From Ligilactobacillus araffinosus DSM 20653 (GTDB taxonomy: Bacteria; Bacillota; Bacilli; Lactobacillales; Lactobacillaceae), in NCBI RefSeq assembly GCF_001435375.1, contig NZ_AYYZ01000008.1, positions 28,394 through 92,393 on the forward strand: a stretch of DNA of 64,000 bases, given 5' to 3'. Within the stretch, counting starts at the first letter, position 1. Every line of letters starts with the position of its first letter. The translations under genes were made by a program, and so were the position numbers. The notes beneath the pieces are model-generated. The model saw nothing but the letters and a program-made list of their open reading frames with translations, was not told the DNA's origin and did not search any database. Below, piece after piece: positions 41,275-51,259 of this stretch.

Positions 41275-41336
41275 TTTAGATTTTTTCATATGCTAAAATA
41301 AAAGTAATGATTTAAGGTTAGAAAGAAGGAAAAATG

Positions 41337-41642
41337 ATGGAAATCACAAAGGATGAAGTTAAAAAAATTGCTTCTTTATCAAAGCTTGAATTTACTAATC
41401 AAGAACTTGAAAAATTTACCAAGCAATTGGAAGACATTATGAACATGTCGCACCAGTTAAGTAAGATCAACACAGACGGTGTAAAACCAACGATCAACGT
41501 TACGGATGCAGTTAACATCTTGCGTGAAGATGTTGCTGAAAAAGGTATTGATCGGAACGAATTAATGAAAAATGTCCCTGAACACGAAGACGGGTTTATT
41601 AAAGTTCCCGCAATTATTGATGAAGGGGAGGATAACGAATAA
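41337..41642 (+). CDS. gatC: Asp/Glu-tRNA amidotransferase subunit C
   Basis: 101 residues from the second of two adjacent ATGs; AAGGA spacing favours 41337 over 41334. GatC stabilises the GatAB complex that turns mis-charged Glu-tRNA(Gln) (and Asp-tRNA(Asn)) into the correct amide. Family features: [28 protein letters not shown] and LREDV. The stop overlaps the gatA start (TAATG). Confidence 0.95.
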   Translation: MEITKDEVKKIASLSKLEFTNQELEKFTKQLEDIMNMSHQLSKINTDGVKPTINVTDAVNILREDVAEKGIDRNELMKNVPEHEDGFIKVPAIIDEGEDNE

Positions 41643-43108
41643 TGGATTACTTGAAAAATGATTTAACAAGTTTGCATCAAATGTTAGTTAACAAGGAATT
41701 GAGTGCAAGTGAATTAATGGAAGCAACATTTGATGGCATTGCTAAGCGCGAACCACAAATCGATGCATTCCTTGCAATGAATAAGGATGAAGCGTTAAAA
41801 CAAGCGGCAGCAATTGATCAACGGGGAATCAACGCTGACAATGTTTTAGATGGAATCCCGGTTGGAATCAAGGATAACATGGTAACAAAGGGATTAACAA
41901 CAACCGCAGCCAGCAAAATGCTTGAAAACTTTAATCCAATTTATAACGCAACGGCGGTTGAACGGCTTGAAAATGCTGGAATGGTCGTTGCCGGAAAGTT
42001 AAATCTTGATGAGTTTGCGATGGGAAGTTCAACAGAAACTTCTGCTTTTAAGAAAACAAAAAATGCTTGGGATCAAACCAAGGTTCCTGGCGGTTCTTCA
42101 GGTGGCCCAGCAGCAGCCGTTGCTTCAGGTGAATTGATTGCGGCTTTAGGTTCTGATACTGGTGGTTCAATCCGGCAACCAGCTGCATTTAACGGTGTTG
42201 TCGGCTTTAAGCCAACGTATGGTCGGGTATCACGGTACGGATTGATCGCCTTTTCATCAAGTCTTGACCAAATCGGCCCAATGACGCGGAATGTTAAGGA
42301 TAATGCGTTGATATTGAACGCAATTGCCGGTCAAGATAAGCATGACTTTACAACTTCTCCACGGGAAGTTCCGGACTTTACATCAAAGATTGGTAAAGAT
42401 ATCAAAGGCATGCACATCGGGGTTCCAAAAGAATTCATGGATGTTGATTTACAACCCGAAGTTCGGGAAGCAGTTCAAAATGCCATTAAGACATTTGAAA
42501 GCTTAGGGGCAACGGTTGATGAAATTTCATTGCCACACTCATTGAACGGAATTCAAGTTTACTACATTGTCGCAACGTCTGAAGCTTCATCAAATTTGCA
42601 ACGGTATGACGGAATTCGCTATGGTTTCCGGGCAAAGGACGTGAAGAACCTTGAAGATGTTTATGTTCGTTCACGTTCAGAAGGTTTTGGTGATGAAGTC
42701 AAACGGCGGATCATGCTTGGAACATTCTCCCTTTCATCAGGTCTTTATGATGAATTCTTTGGCAAGGCAACCAAGGTTCGGACATTGATCTGCAATGAAT
42801 TTGAAAATATTTTTAAAGATTATGATTTGATTTTGGGACCAACAACGACAACGGCAGCATTTGGTTTTGGTGAAAAGACCGATGATCCGATTGCCATGTA
42901 CATGAACGATTTATTGACGATTCCAATGAACTTGGCTGGAGTCCCTGCAATGTCAATTCCTGGCGGCTTCACTAAGAACGGATTACCAGTCGGAATCCAC
43001 TTGGTTACACCGCGATTTGATGAAGAGACGCTCTATCAAGCAGGTTACGCATTTGAACAAGCAACTGATTTTCATAATCAAATTCCAACGATTGGAGGTC
43101 AAAATTAA
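41642..43108 (+). CDS. gatA: Asp/Glu-tRNA amidotransferase subunit A
   Basis: 488 residues, amidase-signature enzyme that releases ammonia from glutamine. The Ser-cisSer-Lys triad is seen as Lys in [10 protein letters not shown] (about 77) and the two serines in [16 protein letters not shown] and [12 protein letters not shown] (about 152-176). Coupled to gatC and gatB by TAATG overlaps on both sides. Confidence 0.97.
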   Translation: MDYLKNDLTSLHQMLVNKELSASELMEATFDGIAKREPQIDAFLAMNKDEALKQAAAIDQRGINADNVLDGIPVGIKDNMVTKGLTTTAASKMLENFNPIYNATAVERLENAGMVVAGKLNLDEFAMGSSTETSAFKKTKNAWDQTKVPGGSSGGPAAAVASGELIAALGSDTGGSIRQPAAFNGVVGFKPTYGRVSRYGLIAFSSSLDQIGPMTRNVKDNALILNAIAGQDKHDFTTSPREVPDFTSKIGKDIKGMHIGVPKEFMDVDLQPEVREAVQNAIKTFESLGATVDEISLPHSLNGIQVYYIVATSEASSNLQRYDGIRYGFRAKDVKNLEDVYVRSRSEGFGDEVKRRIMLGTFSLSSGLYDEFFGKATKVRTLICNEFENIFKDYDLILGPTTTTAAFGFGEKTDDPIAMYMNDLLTIPMNLAGVPAMSIPGGFTKNGLPVGIHLVTPRFDEETLYQAGYAFEQATDFHNQIPTIGGQN

Positions 43109-44541
43109 TGAACTTTGAAACCACGATTGGACTTGAAGTCCACATTGAAATGCAAACAAAGTCAAAGGCTTACTCGCCAGCACCAGTTGTTTACGGGGCT
43201 GAACCTAACACAAACACCAATGTAATTGACTGGGCATATCCAGGAGTTTTGCCAGAAGTTAATAAAGGTGTTTTGGAATATGGGATGCGGGCTGCAATGG
43301 CTTTGAACTGTGAAATTGAACAAGACTTGCATTTCGATCGAAAGAACTACTTCTATCCGGATAATCCGAAAGCATACCAGATCACTCAAAAAGATACACC
43401 AATTGCCCATGATGGCTGGTTGGAAATCGAACTTGAAGACGGTACAAAGAAGAAAATCGGAATTGAAGAAATGCACGTCGAAGAAGATGCGGGAAAGAAT
43501 ACTCACAATCCCAATGGTTACTCATATGTTGATTTGAACCGGCAGGGAACCCCGTTAATTGAAATTGTTTCGAAACCAGATCTTCATTCAGCGGATGAAG
43601 CTTACGCATATTTATCACGGCTTCGTCAAATTATCAAGTTTACCGGAATTTCAGACGTGAAAATGGAACAAGGTTCAATGCGGGCCGATGTTAACGTTTC
43701 TGTTCGGCCAATCGGTTCTGATAAACCAGGTGTCCGGACTGAAATGAAGAACTTGAACTCATTTGATCACGTTCGGAAAGGAATTGAATATGAAGAAAAG
43801 CGGCAACGCGGAATCTTGCTTAAGGGTGGCGAAATCGAACAGGAAACGCGGCGGTTTGATGAACCAACCGGAACGACTGTTTTGATGCGGTCAAAGGAAG
43901 AAGCCAACGATTACCGTTACTTCCCAGAACCAGATTTGCCAACATACCATATTTCAAATGAATGGATCGAAGAAGTGCGCGAATCAATTCCTGAAATGCC
44001 TGATAAACGGCGGGAACGCTACATTAATGAATGGGGTATTCCGGCTTACGACGCTAAAGTTTTGACCCAAACAAAGGAAATGTCAGACTTTTACGAAGCA
44101 ACGGTTGCCTATGGTGGCGATCCGAAATTGGCTTCAAACTGGTTGATGGGTGAGGTGAATGCTTACTTAAACGACAAGCAAATTGAACTTGGCGATACGG
44201 CATTGACACCTGAACACTTGGCAACCATGATTCAATTGATCAAAGACGGAACGATTTCATCAAAAATTGCGAAGAAGGTCTTTAAGGAAATCATTACGAA
44301 TGACACTGAACCAAAAGCATGGGTTGAAGAAAAAGGCATGGTTCAATTGTCAGATCCTGAAAAATTGCAGCCAATTATTGATGAAGTGCTTGATAATAAC
44401 CAACAATCAATTGACGACTTTAAGAATGGAAAAGATCGGGCATTTGGCTTCTTAGTTGGAAACATTATGAAGCAGACACGGGGTAAGGCGAACCCGAAAG
44501 TCGTTAATAAATTATTAACGGAAAGCTTAAAGAGTAGATAA
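43108..44541 (+). CDS. gatB: Asp/Glu-tRNA amidotransferase subunit B
   Basis: 477 residues. GatB binds the mis-charged tRNA and activates the acyl group with ATP. Hallmarks are [64 protein letters not shown] and [11 protein letters not shown]. The C-terminal YqeY-like domain ends [23 protein letters not shown]. Ends the gatCAB set. Confidence 0.97.
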   Translation: MNFETTIGLEVHIEMQTKSKAYSPAPVVYGAEPNTNTNVIDWAYPGVLPEVNKGVLEYGMRAAMALNCEIEQDLHFDRKNYFYPDNPKAYQITQKDTPIAHDGWLEIELEDGTKKKIGIEEMHVEEDAGKNTHNPNGYSYVDLNRQGTPLIEIVSKPDLHSADEAYAYLSRLRQIIKFTGISDVKMEQGSMRADVNVSVRPIGSDKPGVRTEMKNLNSFDHVRKGIEYEEKRQRGILLKGGEIEQETRRFDEPTGTTVLMRSKEEANDYRYFPEPDLPTYHISNEWIEEVRESIPEMPDKRRERYINEWGIPAYDAKVLTQTKEMSDFYEATVAYGGDPKLASNWLMGEVNAYLNDKQIELGDTALTPEHLATMIQLIKDGTISSKIAKKVFKEIITNDTEPKAWVEEKGMVQLSDPEKLQPIIDEVLDNNQQSIDDFKNGKDRAFGFLVGNIMKQTRGKANPKVVNKLLTESLKSR

Positions 44542-44568
44542 AATTTGCTGGTGAAAGAGGGATTAACA

Positions 44569-45612
44569 ATGCAAAAACGTTGTCGTATTATTTATAATCC
44601 GACATCTGGACGCGAGGCGATCAAAAGCGACCTTGTTGAAATCTTGAATATTTTGGAACGTGCAGGTTATGAAACCAGCGCTTTTGCGACGACCCCCGAA
44701 GAAAATTCGGCACGCAATGAAGCTGAACGAGCTGCCCGTGCTGGCTTCAATTTGATCGTGGCTGCCGGCGGTGATGGAACGATCAATGAAGTCGTAAACG
44801 GAATTGCCGGATTGAAGCACCGGCCAAAACTTGGAATCATTCCTGCGGGAACAACGAATGACTATGCGCGGGCATTAAAGATTCCGCGGGAAAGTCCCGT
44901 TGAAGCTGCCAAGGTAATTGCAAACGGTGAAACAATTAAAATCGATATTGGAATGGCTGAGGAAAAATATTTCGTTAACATTGCCGGCGGCGGTTTGTTA
45001 ACAGAATTGACCTATGTTGTGCCGTCAGAGGTTAAATCACTGTTCGGTTATCTTGCATATTTTGTTAAGGGAGCTGAAATGCTTCCGCGCATGAAACCGA
45101 TCGACATGCATTTAGAATACGATGATGGGGTATACGATGGAAAAGCTTCAATGTTTTTCTTAGCATTGACCAACTCAGTCGGCGGGTTTGAACAGCTAGT
45201 TCCAGACGCATCATTGGATGATGGAAAATTCACATTAATTGTAGTTAAAACTAGCAATTTAATGGAAATTCTCCAGTTGTTTACTAAGATTTTAAATGGC
45301 GGAAAGCATATTGATGATCCGCGGATTTTGTATGTTAAAACTTCAAAGGTTATAGCTAAGCCAGTAAACGAAAAGATGATGATTAACATTGATGGTGAAT
45401 ACGGCGGTGATGCTCCAATGACGTTTAAGAATCTCAAACAACACATTGAGATTTTCGCAAACGTCAAGGATATCCCCGACGATGCAATTCGGCAGCAAGA
45501 AGAAAACGAGCAAGCCGAAGATGCTCGTGAGCATTTAATTCAAGGAGTGGAAAATTTGTCCCACGAAGAACTTGAAATGGATGCCGATGATTATCAATCA
45601 GAGGATAAATAA
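44569..45612 (+). CDS. dgkB: Diacylglycerol kinase family lipid kinase
   Basis: 347 residues from the ATG at 44569, with AGAGGGA seven bases upstream. Soluble DgkB-type enzyme that phosphorylates diacylglycerol left from lipoteichoic acid synthesis. GGDGTINEVVNG is the nucleotide loop and PAGTTNDYARAL the second motif. Other blocks: YNPTSGRE and the C-terminal MMINIDGEYGGDAP. The last about 40 residues are very acidic. In the gatCAB transcript, as in many lactobacilli. Confidence 0.93.
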   Translation: MQKRCRIIYNPTSGREAIKSDLVEILNILERAGYETSAFATTPEENSARNEAERAARAGFNLIVAAGGDGTINEVVNGIAGLKHRPKLGIIPAGTTNDYARALKIPRESPVEAAKVIANGETIKIDIGMAEEKYFVNIAGGGLLTELTYVVPSEVKSLFGYLAYFVKGAEMLPRMKPIDMHLEYDDGVYDGKASMFFLALTNSVGGFEQLVPDASLDDGKFTLIVVKTSNLMEILQLFTKILNGGKHIDDPRILYVKTSKVIAKPVNEKMMINIDGEYGGDAPMTFKNLKQHIEIFANVKDIPDDAIRQQEENEQAEDAREHLIQGVENLSHEELEMDADDYQSEDK

Positions 45613-45619
45613 TTAATCA

Positions 45620-45653
45620 GGAGAGAAGCTGTGGATAAGTCTTCTCTCCTTTT
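45620..45653 (+). terminator. Terminator after dgkB
   Basis: Perfect 9-bp stem GGAGAGAAG / CTTCTCTCC with a 12-base loop and TTTT. Its position 18 bases before rlmD leaves room for partial read-through. Confidence 0.8.
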
Positions 45654-45671
45654 CAGTAAATGAGGTAAGAA

Positions 45672-47030
45672 ATGAAAACACCAGTATCAAAAAATGAGAA
45701 ATTAACAGTCACTGTGGAAGATTTGACTTACGAAGGAATGGGAGTTGCAAAAGTTAACGGTTATCCGTTATTTATCGCTGGTGCCCTTCCTGGCGAAGAA
45801 ATTGAAGTTATCGTGGTTAAAGTGCGGAAAAACTTTGGCTTTGCGCGGGCGCTCAAATGGTTTTCAAAAAGTCCGGATCGAGTGGAAGATGATGCTCAAC
45901 AAGATGGCGTGACGCCGTTAGGGCACCTGAAGTATGCTGCCCAGTTGAAATTTAAACAGAATCAGATTCAACAACTGTTGAAAAAGGCGCACTTAGATAA
46001 TCAAATTAAAGTATTATCCACATTGGGGATGAAAAGTCCAATTCATTATCGGAATAAAGCTCAGGTTCCAGTCCGGAAAATTAATGGGAAATTAGAAGTA
46101 GGATTTTATCGTAAAGGAAGCCATCGTTTTGTCCCGATGAAGGATTTTACAATTCAGGATCAGCGAATTGATGAAATTTTGCAAGCCACATTGGCAATTT
46201 TAAATAAGTATGATTTGTCCGCTTATGATGAACAAACACAAAAAGGCTTGATTCGGCATTTAATGGTTCGGCGGGGGTATTATTCTCATGAAACAATGGT
46301 TGTGATTGTAACAAATGGAAAAAGTTTTCCACATGGGGATAAAATCGCCTATGAAATCATTAAATCAATGCCTGATGTGAAAAGTGTGATTCAAAATGTG
46401 AATAACCGCAACACAAATGTGATTCTTGGCAACCAAGATATTATCCTTGCAGGTGCTTCAACGATTACTGATACGTTGAATGACTTGAAATTTAAGATCT
46501 CAGCTCATTCGTTTTACCAAGTCAATCCTCAACAAACAGAAGTCTTGTACAATGAAGCCATTAAGCAAACGGGATTAACGGGCAATGAGACTGTTATTGA
46601 TGCTTATTGTGGAATTGGGACGATTTCGTTGAACCTTGCTGAGCATGCTCATAAGGTGTACGGCGTGGAAATCGTACCGGAAGCAATTGCGGATGCCAAA
46701 GCGAATGCGCAACTTAATCACATTGACAATGTGGATTTCGAAGTTGGGAATGCCGAAGAATGGATGGCTAAATGGGAAAGTCAGGGTATTAAACCTGATG
46801 TGATCATGGTCGACCCGCCGCGGAAAGGCCTTACGACCAGTCTGATCCACAGTGCCGCTGCCATGAATCCAAAAAAGATCGTTTATGTCAGTTGTAATCC
46901 AGCAACGCTGGTTCGTGATATCCAGCAATTTATGGATAAAGGTTACCATGTGTCGCAACCAATCCAACCAGTGGACCAGTTTCCGATGACGCAGCATATT
47001 GAGAGCGTTACTTTGCTTGAGCGCGACTAA
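45672..47030 (+). CDS. rlmD: 23S rRNA (uracil-C5)-methyltransferase, RlmD/RlmCD family
   Basis: 452 residues. TRAM domain (about 8-65: NEKLTVTVEDLTYEGMGVAKVNGYPLF), central domain, then an SAM-dependent methyltransferase with VIDAYCGIGTISLNLA, MVDPPRKGL and the catalytic Cys in YVSCNPATL (about 408). The cysteines that hold an iron-sulfur cluster in the E. coli homologue (CGGC region) are replaced; here the region reads GVTPLGHLKYAAQLKFK. It is the last core gene before the GC-rich repeat region and the restriction island. Confidence 0.93.
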   Translation: MKTPVSKNEKLTVTVEDLTYEGMGVAKVNGYPLFIAGALPGEEIEVIVVKVRKNFGFARALKWFSKSPDRVEDDAQQDGVTPLGHLKYAAQLKFKQNQIQQLLKKAHLDNQIKVLSTLGMKSPIHYRNKAQVPVRKINGKLEVGFYRKGSHRFVPMKDFTIQDQRIDEILQATLAILNKYDLSAYDEQTQKGLIRHLMVRRGYYSHETMVVIVTNGKSFPHGDKIAYEIIKSMPDVKSVIQNVNNRNTNVILGNQDIILAGASTITDTLNDLKFKISAHSFYQVNPQQTEVLYNEAIKQTGLTGNETVIDAYCGIGTISLNLAEHAHKVYGVEIVPEAIADAKANAQLNHIDNVDFEVGNAEEWMAKWESQGIKPDVIMVDPPRKGLTTSLIHSAAAMNPKKIVYVSCNPATLVRDIQQFMDKGYHVSQPIQPVDQFPMTQHIESVTLLERD

Positions 47031-47032
47031 AA

Positions 47033-47232
47033 GGAGCGAGAAAGCTTAGAAACGCTCCACGCGATAGTGTCCGAAGAGTAAGGAACGAAGTGACGAAACG
47101 ATTCGAAGACACGAACCGCGAAAGAGCAACCACAGCAAGGAGCTAAGCGACGCAGGCAATGCTAGTGATCCTCCGCGCGATAGCCACGGAGCAAAGCGAC
47201 GAGTGATTGGGAAGTGGCGAACCGCAGAGAGC
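47033..47232 (+). repeat. GC-rich structured repeat region between rlmD and the restriction island
   Basis: 200 bases, clearly richer in G+C than both sides. Hairpin GGAGCG / CGCTCC (47033-47058) comes first. Then two copies of one plan: CGCGATAG (47060-47067; 47176-47183), a variable stem (GTGTC with GACAC at 47067-47112; GCCAC with GTGGC at 47183-47218), then GAACCGC (47113-47119; 47219-47225) and a GAGC end. A further stem GGAG / CTCC (47139-47174) lies between. The stem bases differ but pair in each copy, which suggests selection for structure. No reading frame explains it. I cannot assign it to a known family. Confidence 0.65.
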
Positions 47233-47263
47233 GTAAGTATAATATTGTAATTATTATAGATTG

Positions 47264-47317
47264 AAAATGTATTTCTTGTTTTAACTAATTTAAGATAAGA
47301 AATACATTTTTATTTTT
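47264..47317. terminator. Bidirectional terminator before hsdM
   Basis: Perfect 14-bp stem AAAATGTATTTCTT / AAGAAATACATTTT (47264-47277 with 47297-47310), 19-base loop, T-rich flanks on both strands. The rest of 47318-47396 is AT-rich without a firm promoter. Confidence 0.8.
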
Positions 47318-47396
47318 AATAAAGGTAAACCTTTGATAAACTAAAATTATTATTATGGACAGGGAATATTATATTAAACAGAAATAGGTGACTAAA

Positions 47397-48929
47397 GTGG
47401 CTACAAAATCAAAAGAGCTCAGTATTGAAGATAAACTTTGGCAAACTGCTGATGCATTACGCGGAAGTATGGATGCTTCTGAATACCGTAATGTTGTTTT
47501 AGGTTTAATTTTCTTAAAGTATGTTTCAGATTCGTTTGAAACTAAATACGAGGAGTTAGTGAAATCTGATTATCCAGAAGATGCAGAAGATCCTGATATG
47601 TATTTATCAGAGAATATTTTCTGGGTACCACAAGATGCCAGATGGTCAGTAATTCAAAATTCAGCAAAGACTCCGCAAATTGGTGAAGTTATTGATAATG
47701 CAATGGATGAGATTGAAAAAAATAATGATTCATTACGTGGAGTCTTAAGCAAAAATTATTCTTCTCCTGATTTAGATAAAACTAGATTAGGTGAAGTAGT
47801 TGATCTAATTTCAGATATTAAATTGGCTGATTCTAATAATAAACAATCGGATATTCTGGGGAGAGTTTATGAATACTTTTTAAATCAATTTGCTTCCAGT
47901 GAAGGGAAAAAAGGAGGAGAATTCTATACTCCACGTTCGATTGTACAAACACTTGTTGAAATGATTGAACCATATAAAGGCAGAATTTATGATCCATGTT
48001 GTGGCTCAGGTGGGATGTTTGTGCAATCAGAAAAATTTGTTCAAGAACATCAAGGAAAAATTGGAGATTTATCAGTATATGGTGAAGAATCCAATCCAAC
48101 AACCTGGAAATTAGCTAAAATGAATTTAGCTATTCGGGGAATTGATAATAATTTGGGACCTCATCAAGGTGATACTTTTACTAACGATTTACATAAAGGA
48201 GAGAGATTTGACTATATTCTAGCTAATCCTCCATTTAATATAAAAAATTGGGGTGGCGATAAATTAAAAGATGATGCTCGTTGGAAATACGGTGTTCCTC
48301 CAGAAAGCAATGCTAACTATGCTTGGATCGAACATATAATTAGTAAGCTTGCTCCGGATGGAAAAGCCGGTTTTGTTCTTGCAAATGGAGCACTATCAAC
48401 CTCAAAGAATGATGAATTGGCTATTCGCAAGGCAATTTTAGAAGATGACAAAATTGATGCAATTGTTGCTTTACCTAGTCAAATGTTTTATTCAACGGGT
48501 ATTCCTGTTTCATTATGGTTTATTGATATGAATAAGTCATCTGAAGATGAACGATCACGAAAAGGTGAAATGTTATTTATTGACGCACGTAATTTGGGAG
48601 AAATGGTGGATCGAACACATCGTGCTTTTAGTAGTGAAGATATTAGAAAAATTGCTAATACATACCATGCTTATCGAGGAACAAATAATCAAGAATATAA
48701 TGATGTTGCAGGTTTTTGCAAAATAGCTACTTTAGAAGAAATTGCTAAAAACGATTACGTTTTAACACCAGGAAGATATGTGGGGCTTGCTAAGCAAGAA
48801 GATGATGACGAACCATATGAAGAAAAAATGGAACGGTTAACAAGCGAATTGAAAGAACAATTTGAAGAAAGCAATAAGTTACAAGCTGAAATTAAAGATG
48901 TATTGAAGGAGCTTGGATATGAAATATAA
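47397..48929 (+). CDS. hsdM: Type I restriction-modification system, methyltransferase subunit M
   Basis: 510 residues from the GTG at 47397, six bases after AGGTGA; GTG 47388 overlaps that site and is rejected. HsdM with HsdS makes N6-methyladenine at the target and with HsdR forms the restriction complex. N-terminal helical domain, then GGEFYTPRSIVQTLVEMI, SAM motif DPCCGSGGMF (about 199-208) and catalytic NPPF (about 277-280). AT-rich composition contrasts with the core genes. The hsdS fragment begins inside its last codons. Confidence 0.96.
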   Translation: MATKSKELSIEDKLWQTADALRGSMDASEYRNVVLGLIFLKYVSDSFETKYEELVKSDYPEDAEDPDMYLSENIFWVPQDARWSVIQNSAKTPQIGEVIDNAMDEIEKNNDSLRGVLSKNYSSPDLDKTRLGEVVDLISDIKLADSNNKQSDILGRVYEYFLNQFASSEGKKGGEFYTPRSIVQTLVEMIEPYKGRIYDPCCGSGGMFVQSEKFVQEHQGKIGDLSVYGEESNPTTWKLAKMNLAIRGIDNNLGPHQGDTFTNDLHKGERFDYILANPPFNIKNWGGDKLKDDARWKYGVPPESNANYAWIEHIISKLAPDGKAGFVLANGALSTSKNDELAIRKAILEDDKIDAIVALPSQMFYSTGIPVSLWFIDMNKSSEDERSRKGEMLFIDARNLGEMVDRTHRAFSSEDIRKIANTYHAYRGTNNQEYNDVAGFCKIATLEEIAKNDYVLTPGRYVGLAKQEDDDEPYEEKMERLTSELKEQFEESNKLQAEIKDVLKELGYEI

Positions 48930-49150
48930 AAAAGCGATTATGTTAAAGTTAATTCCAGTAAAAGAATATATGCAAAAGAGTATCAGACAAGCGGAATACT
49001 ATTTTATAGAGGAAAAGAAATAATAGCTAAATCTGAGGGGCGCAAAATAGATAATAAATTATTTATCAGTAAAGATAAATACAATGATTTATTAAAACGG
49101 AATAGTGTTCCCCCCAAAAAATGATATTTTAATTTCAGCAGTAGGAGCTA
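48919..49150 (+). pseudogene. Broken hsdS fragment (specificity subunit, N-terminal part)
   Basis: The ATG at 48919 overlaps the hsdM end, the normal hsdS position. One frame reads MKYKKA; after a shift the second gives KRIYAKEYQTSGILFYRGKEIIAKSEGRK...LFISKDKYNDLLKRNSVPPK, then a frameshift at a run of six C and six A (about 49109-49120) and DILISAVGAI. This is the first part of a target recognition domain with two frameshifts, cut off where the recombinase gene starts. Too damaged to make a protein. Confidence 0.85.
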
Positions 49151-49969
49151 TTAGAAAAGTATTTTGCTGCAAAGCGGGCAGAAGGTTGTTCCGAAAAATC
49201 TTTAAAGTATTATAAAGCGACTTTAACTAAAGCGTTATCAACAATTGATAAAAATGCTGAAGAAATTATAACAGATGAATTGAGAAATTATTTAACAAAT
49301 TATCAAAGGTTACATAGTTCTAGTAAAGTAACTATTGATAATATTAGACGAATTTTATCTAGTTTTTTTAATTGGCTAGAAGATGAGGATTATATAGTTA
49401 AAAGTCCAGTTCGAAGGATCCATAAAGTAAAAGTATCAACAACGGTAAAAGAAACGTATTCTGATGAAGAATTAGAAAAATTACGCGATAGCTGTACTCA
49501 AATAAGGGATTTAGCAATGATTGATTTTTTAGCTTCAACTGGAATTCGTGTAGGTGAATTAGTTTTATTAAATCGTAATGATATAAATTTTCAAGAGCGA
49601 GAATGTGTAGTTTTTGGAAAAGGAAATAAAGAAAGAATTGCGTATTTTGATGCACGTGCTAAATTGCATTTGCAAAAATATTTAGATACTAGAAATGATA
49701 ATAATCCTGCTTTATTTGTTTCTTTGTATGGTAAGAATACAAGATTGACAATTGGAGGAGTAGAATCAAGGCTAAAAAAATTAGGAAAGAAAATAGGGAT
49801 AAAAAGAGTTTATCCTCATAAATTTAGAAGAACTTTGGCAACAACCGCAATTGATAAGGGAATGCCAATAGAACAACTTCAACAATTATTGGGACATAAA
49901 AAAATTGATACAACACTACATTATGCAATGCAAAACGTAAAATTAGCACATAGAAAGTATATAGGGTGA
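49145..49969 (+). pseudogene. Tyrosine recombinase linked to the hsd locus, 5' end lost
   Basis: The frame opens after a TAG at 49142 and reads ELLEKYFAAKRAEGCSEKSLKYYKATL, the SAM-like arm-binding domain of XerC-type recombinases, without any usual start codon; the first is TTG at 49280 inside that domain. The catalytic domain is complete: Arg in STGIRVGEL, Lys in GKGNKER, HKFRR, LGH and Tyr in TTLHYAM. In other lactobacilli and streptococci such enzymes invert or swap hsdS segments. Activity from TTG 49280 is possible but doubtful. hsdS starts four bases after its stop. Confidence 0.75.
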
Positions 49970-49973
49970 ATAG

Positions 49974-51191
49974 ATGAAGTATACATTAGATGAATTAGTT
50001 ACTTTGATTATGGATTATAGGGGAAAAACACCGAAAAAGTTAGGCTTGAAATGGTCAGAAAATAATAATGAAATTCCAGCTATAAGTGCAAAAAATATAA
50101 AAAACGGAGAATTAATTAATATTGATAAATCTCATTATGGAGATGATAAATTGTATAAAGTTTGGATGAAAGATGGATCTATAGAAATTAATGATATTTT
50201 ATTAACTTCTGAAGCTCCATTAGGTGAAAGCTATTTAGTTACTAAACCATTAAAGGCAATTTTAAGTCAGAGAACTTTTTTGCTTAGACCCAATATAGAT
50301 ATTATCAGTCCATGGTATTTTTTTGCCTTAACTCAATCAAAGTCTTTTCAAAAAAAACTTTTTGAAAGAGCAACGGGTACAACAGTTATAGGAATAAAAC
50401 AAAAAGATTTAAGAAAGATAGAAATTGATCTACCTAATAAGAATGATCAAAGGAAGATAGGAAATTATTTTAGAGTAATTACAGAGAAAATTTCTTTAAA
50501 TAAACAAATAAATGATAATTTACTTGGACAATTAAAAGTGATTAGTGATAATTATTTTTCTTATTTTACTTTTAACAAAGGAATAGTCCCTGACGATTGG
50601 GAGTATAAAAAATTAACCGATGTTGCTGAAATAACAACTGGATATTCATATACAGGAAAAGAACTAGTAGATAGTAATATAGGTATGGCTACTATCAAGA
50701 ATTTTACTAGAAACGGTGGATTCAGAAGCGAAGGATATAAACCTATCGTTCCAAGTAAAAATGTTAAGAAAGATAAATATGTTTCATTATTTGATATGCT
50801 TGTTGCACATACTGATTTAACGCAAAATGCAGATATTATTGGTAATGCTGAACCTGTACTTACTACAAATAGTTACGAAAAAACTATTTATTCTATGGAT
50901 TTAGTAAAAGTTGTCCCTAAGCAAGATAAAATATCTAAATGGTTATTAGATTTAGTGTTGATGAGTTCACGGGTAAAATTTCACTGTTTAAGTTACGTAA
51001 ATGGAACAACCGTACTTCATCTTAGTAAAAAAGCATTAAGAGAATTTGAAATACCTCTGCCAAAAGATTATAAAGAATTAGAAAACATAATCGATTTAAC
51101 TAAAAATTATTTGACTACTGTATCAAAAAATATACAAGAAAACAGTAAATTAAATGAAATAAAAAATCAATTATTAAATAAATATTTTTAG
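49974..51191 (+). CDS. hsdS: Type I restriction-modification system, specificity subunit S
   Basis: 405 residues, full length, with two target recognition domains (about 1-150 and 205-360), each followed by a helical spacer (DQRKIGNYFRVITEKISLNKQIN and ELENIIDLTKNYLTTVSKNIQEN). Each domain reads one half of the split DNA target. GGTGA lies before the ATG. It starts MKYTLDEL, similar to the MKYKKA of the broken fragment. The target sequence cannot be predicted by eye. Confidence 0.93.
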   Translation: MKYTLDELVTLIMDYRGKTPKKLGLKWSENNNEIPAISAKNIKNGELINIDKSHYGDDKLYKVWMKDGSIEINDILLTSEAPLGESYLVTKPLKAILSQRTFLLRPNIDIISPWYFFALTQSKSFQKKLFERATGTTVIGIKQKDLRKIEIDLPNKNDQRKIGNYFRVITEKISLNKQINDNLLGQLKVISDNYFSYFTFNKGIVPDDWEYKKLTDVAEITTGYSYTGKELVDSNIGMATIKNFTRNGGFRSEGYKPIVPSKNVKKDKYVSLFDMLVAHTDLTQNADIIGNAEPVLTTNSYEKTIYSMDLVKVVPKQDKISKWLLDLVLMSSRVKFHCLSYVNGTTVLHLSKKALREFEIPLPKDYKELENIIDLTKNYLTTVSKNIQENSKLNEIKNQLLNKYF

Positions 51192-51259
51192 ATAGTTAAA
51201 GTAGCTAATTCAAGTAAATTATCATTTACCATATTAATCACAGAAAGGAGCGTGCTAAT

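Noticed and set aside
41275..41336. T-box or other leader before gatCAB
   Set aside because: Only about 60 bases, no specifier-like structure or terminator.
47033..47232. CRISPR array
   Set aside because: Only two dispersed repeat units with unequal internal parts and stem covariation; no regular repeat-spacer pattern and no cas genes anywhere in the window.
49280..49969. Recombinase as an intact gene starting at TTG 49280
   Set aside because: Family sequence clearly continues upstream to 49145 without a start codon, so the 5' end is missing; expression of the catalytic part alone is possible but not supported.
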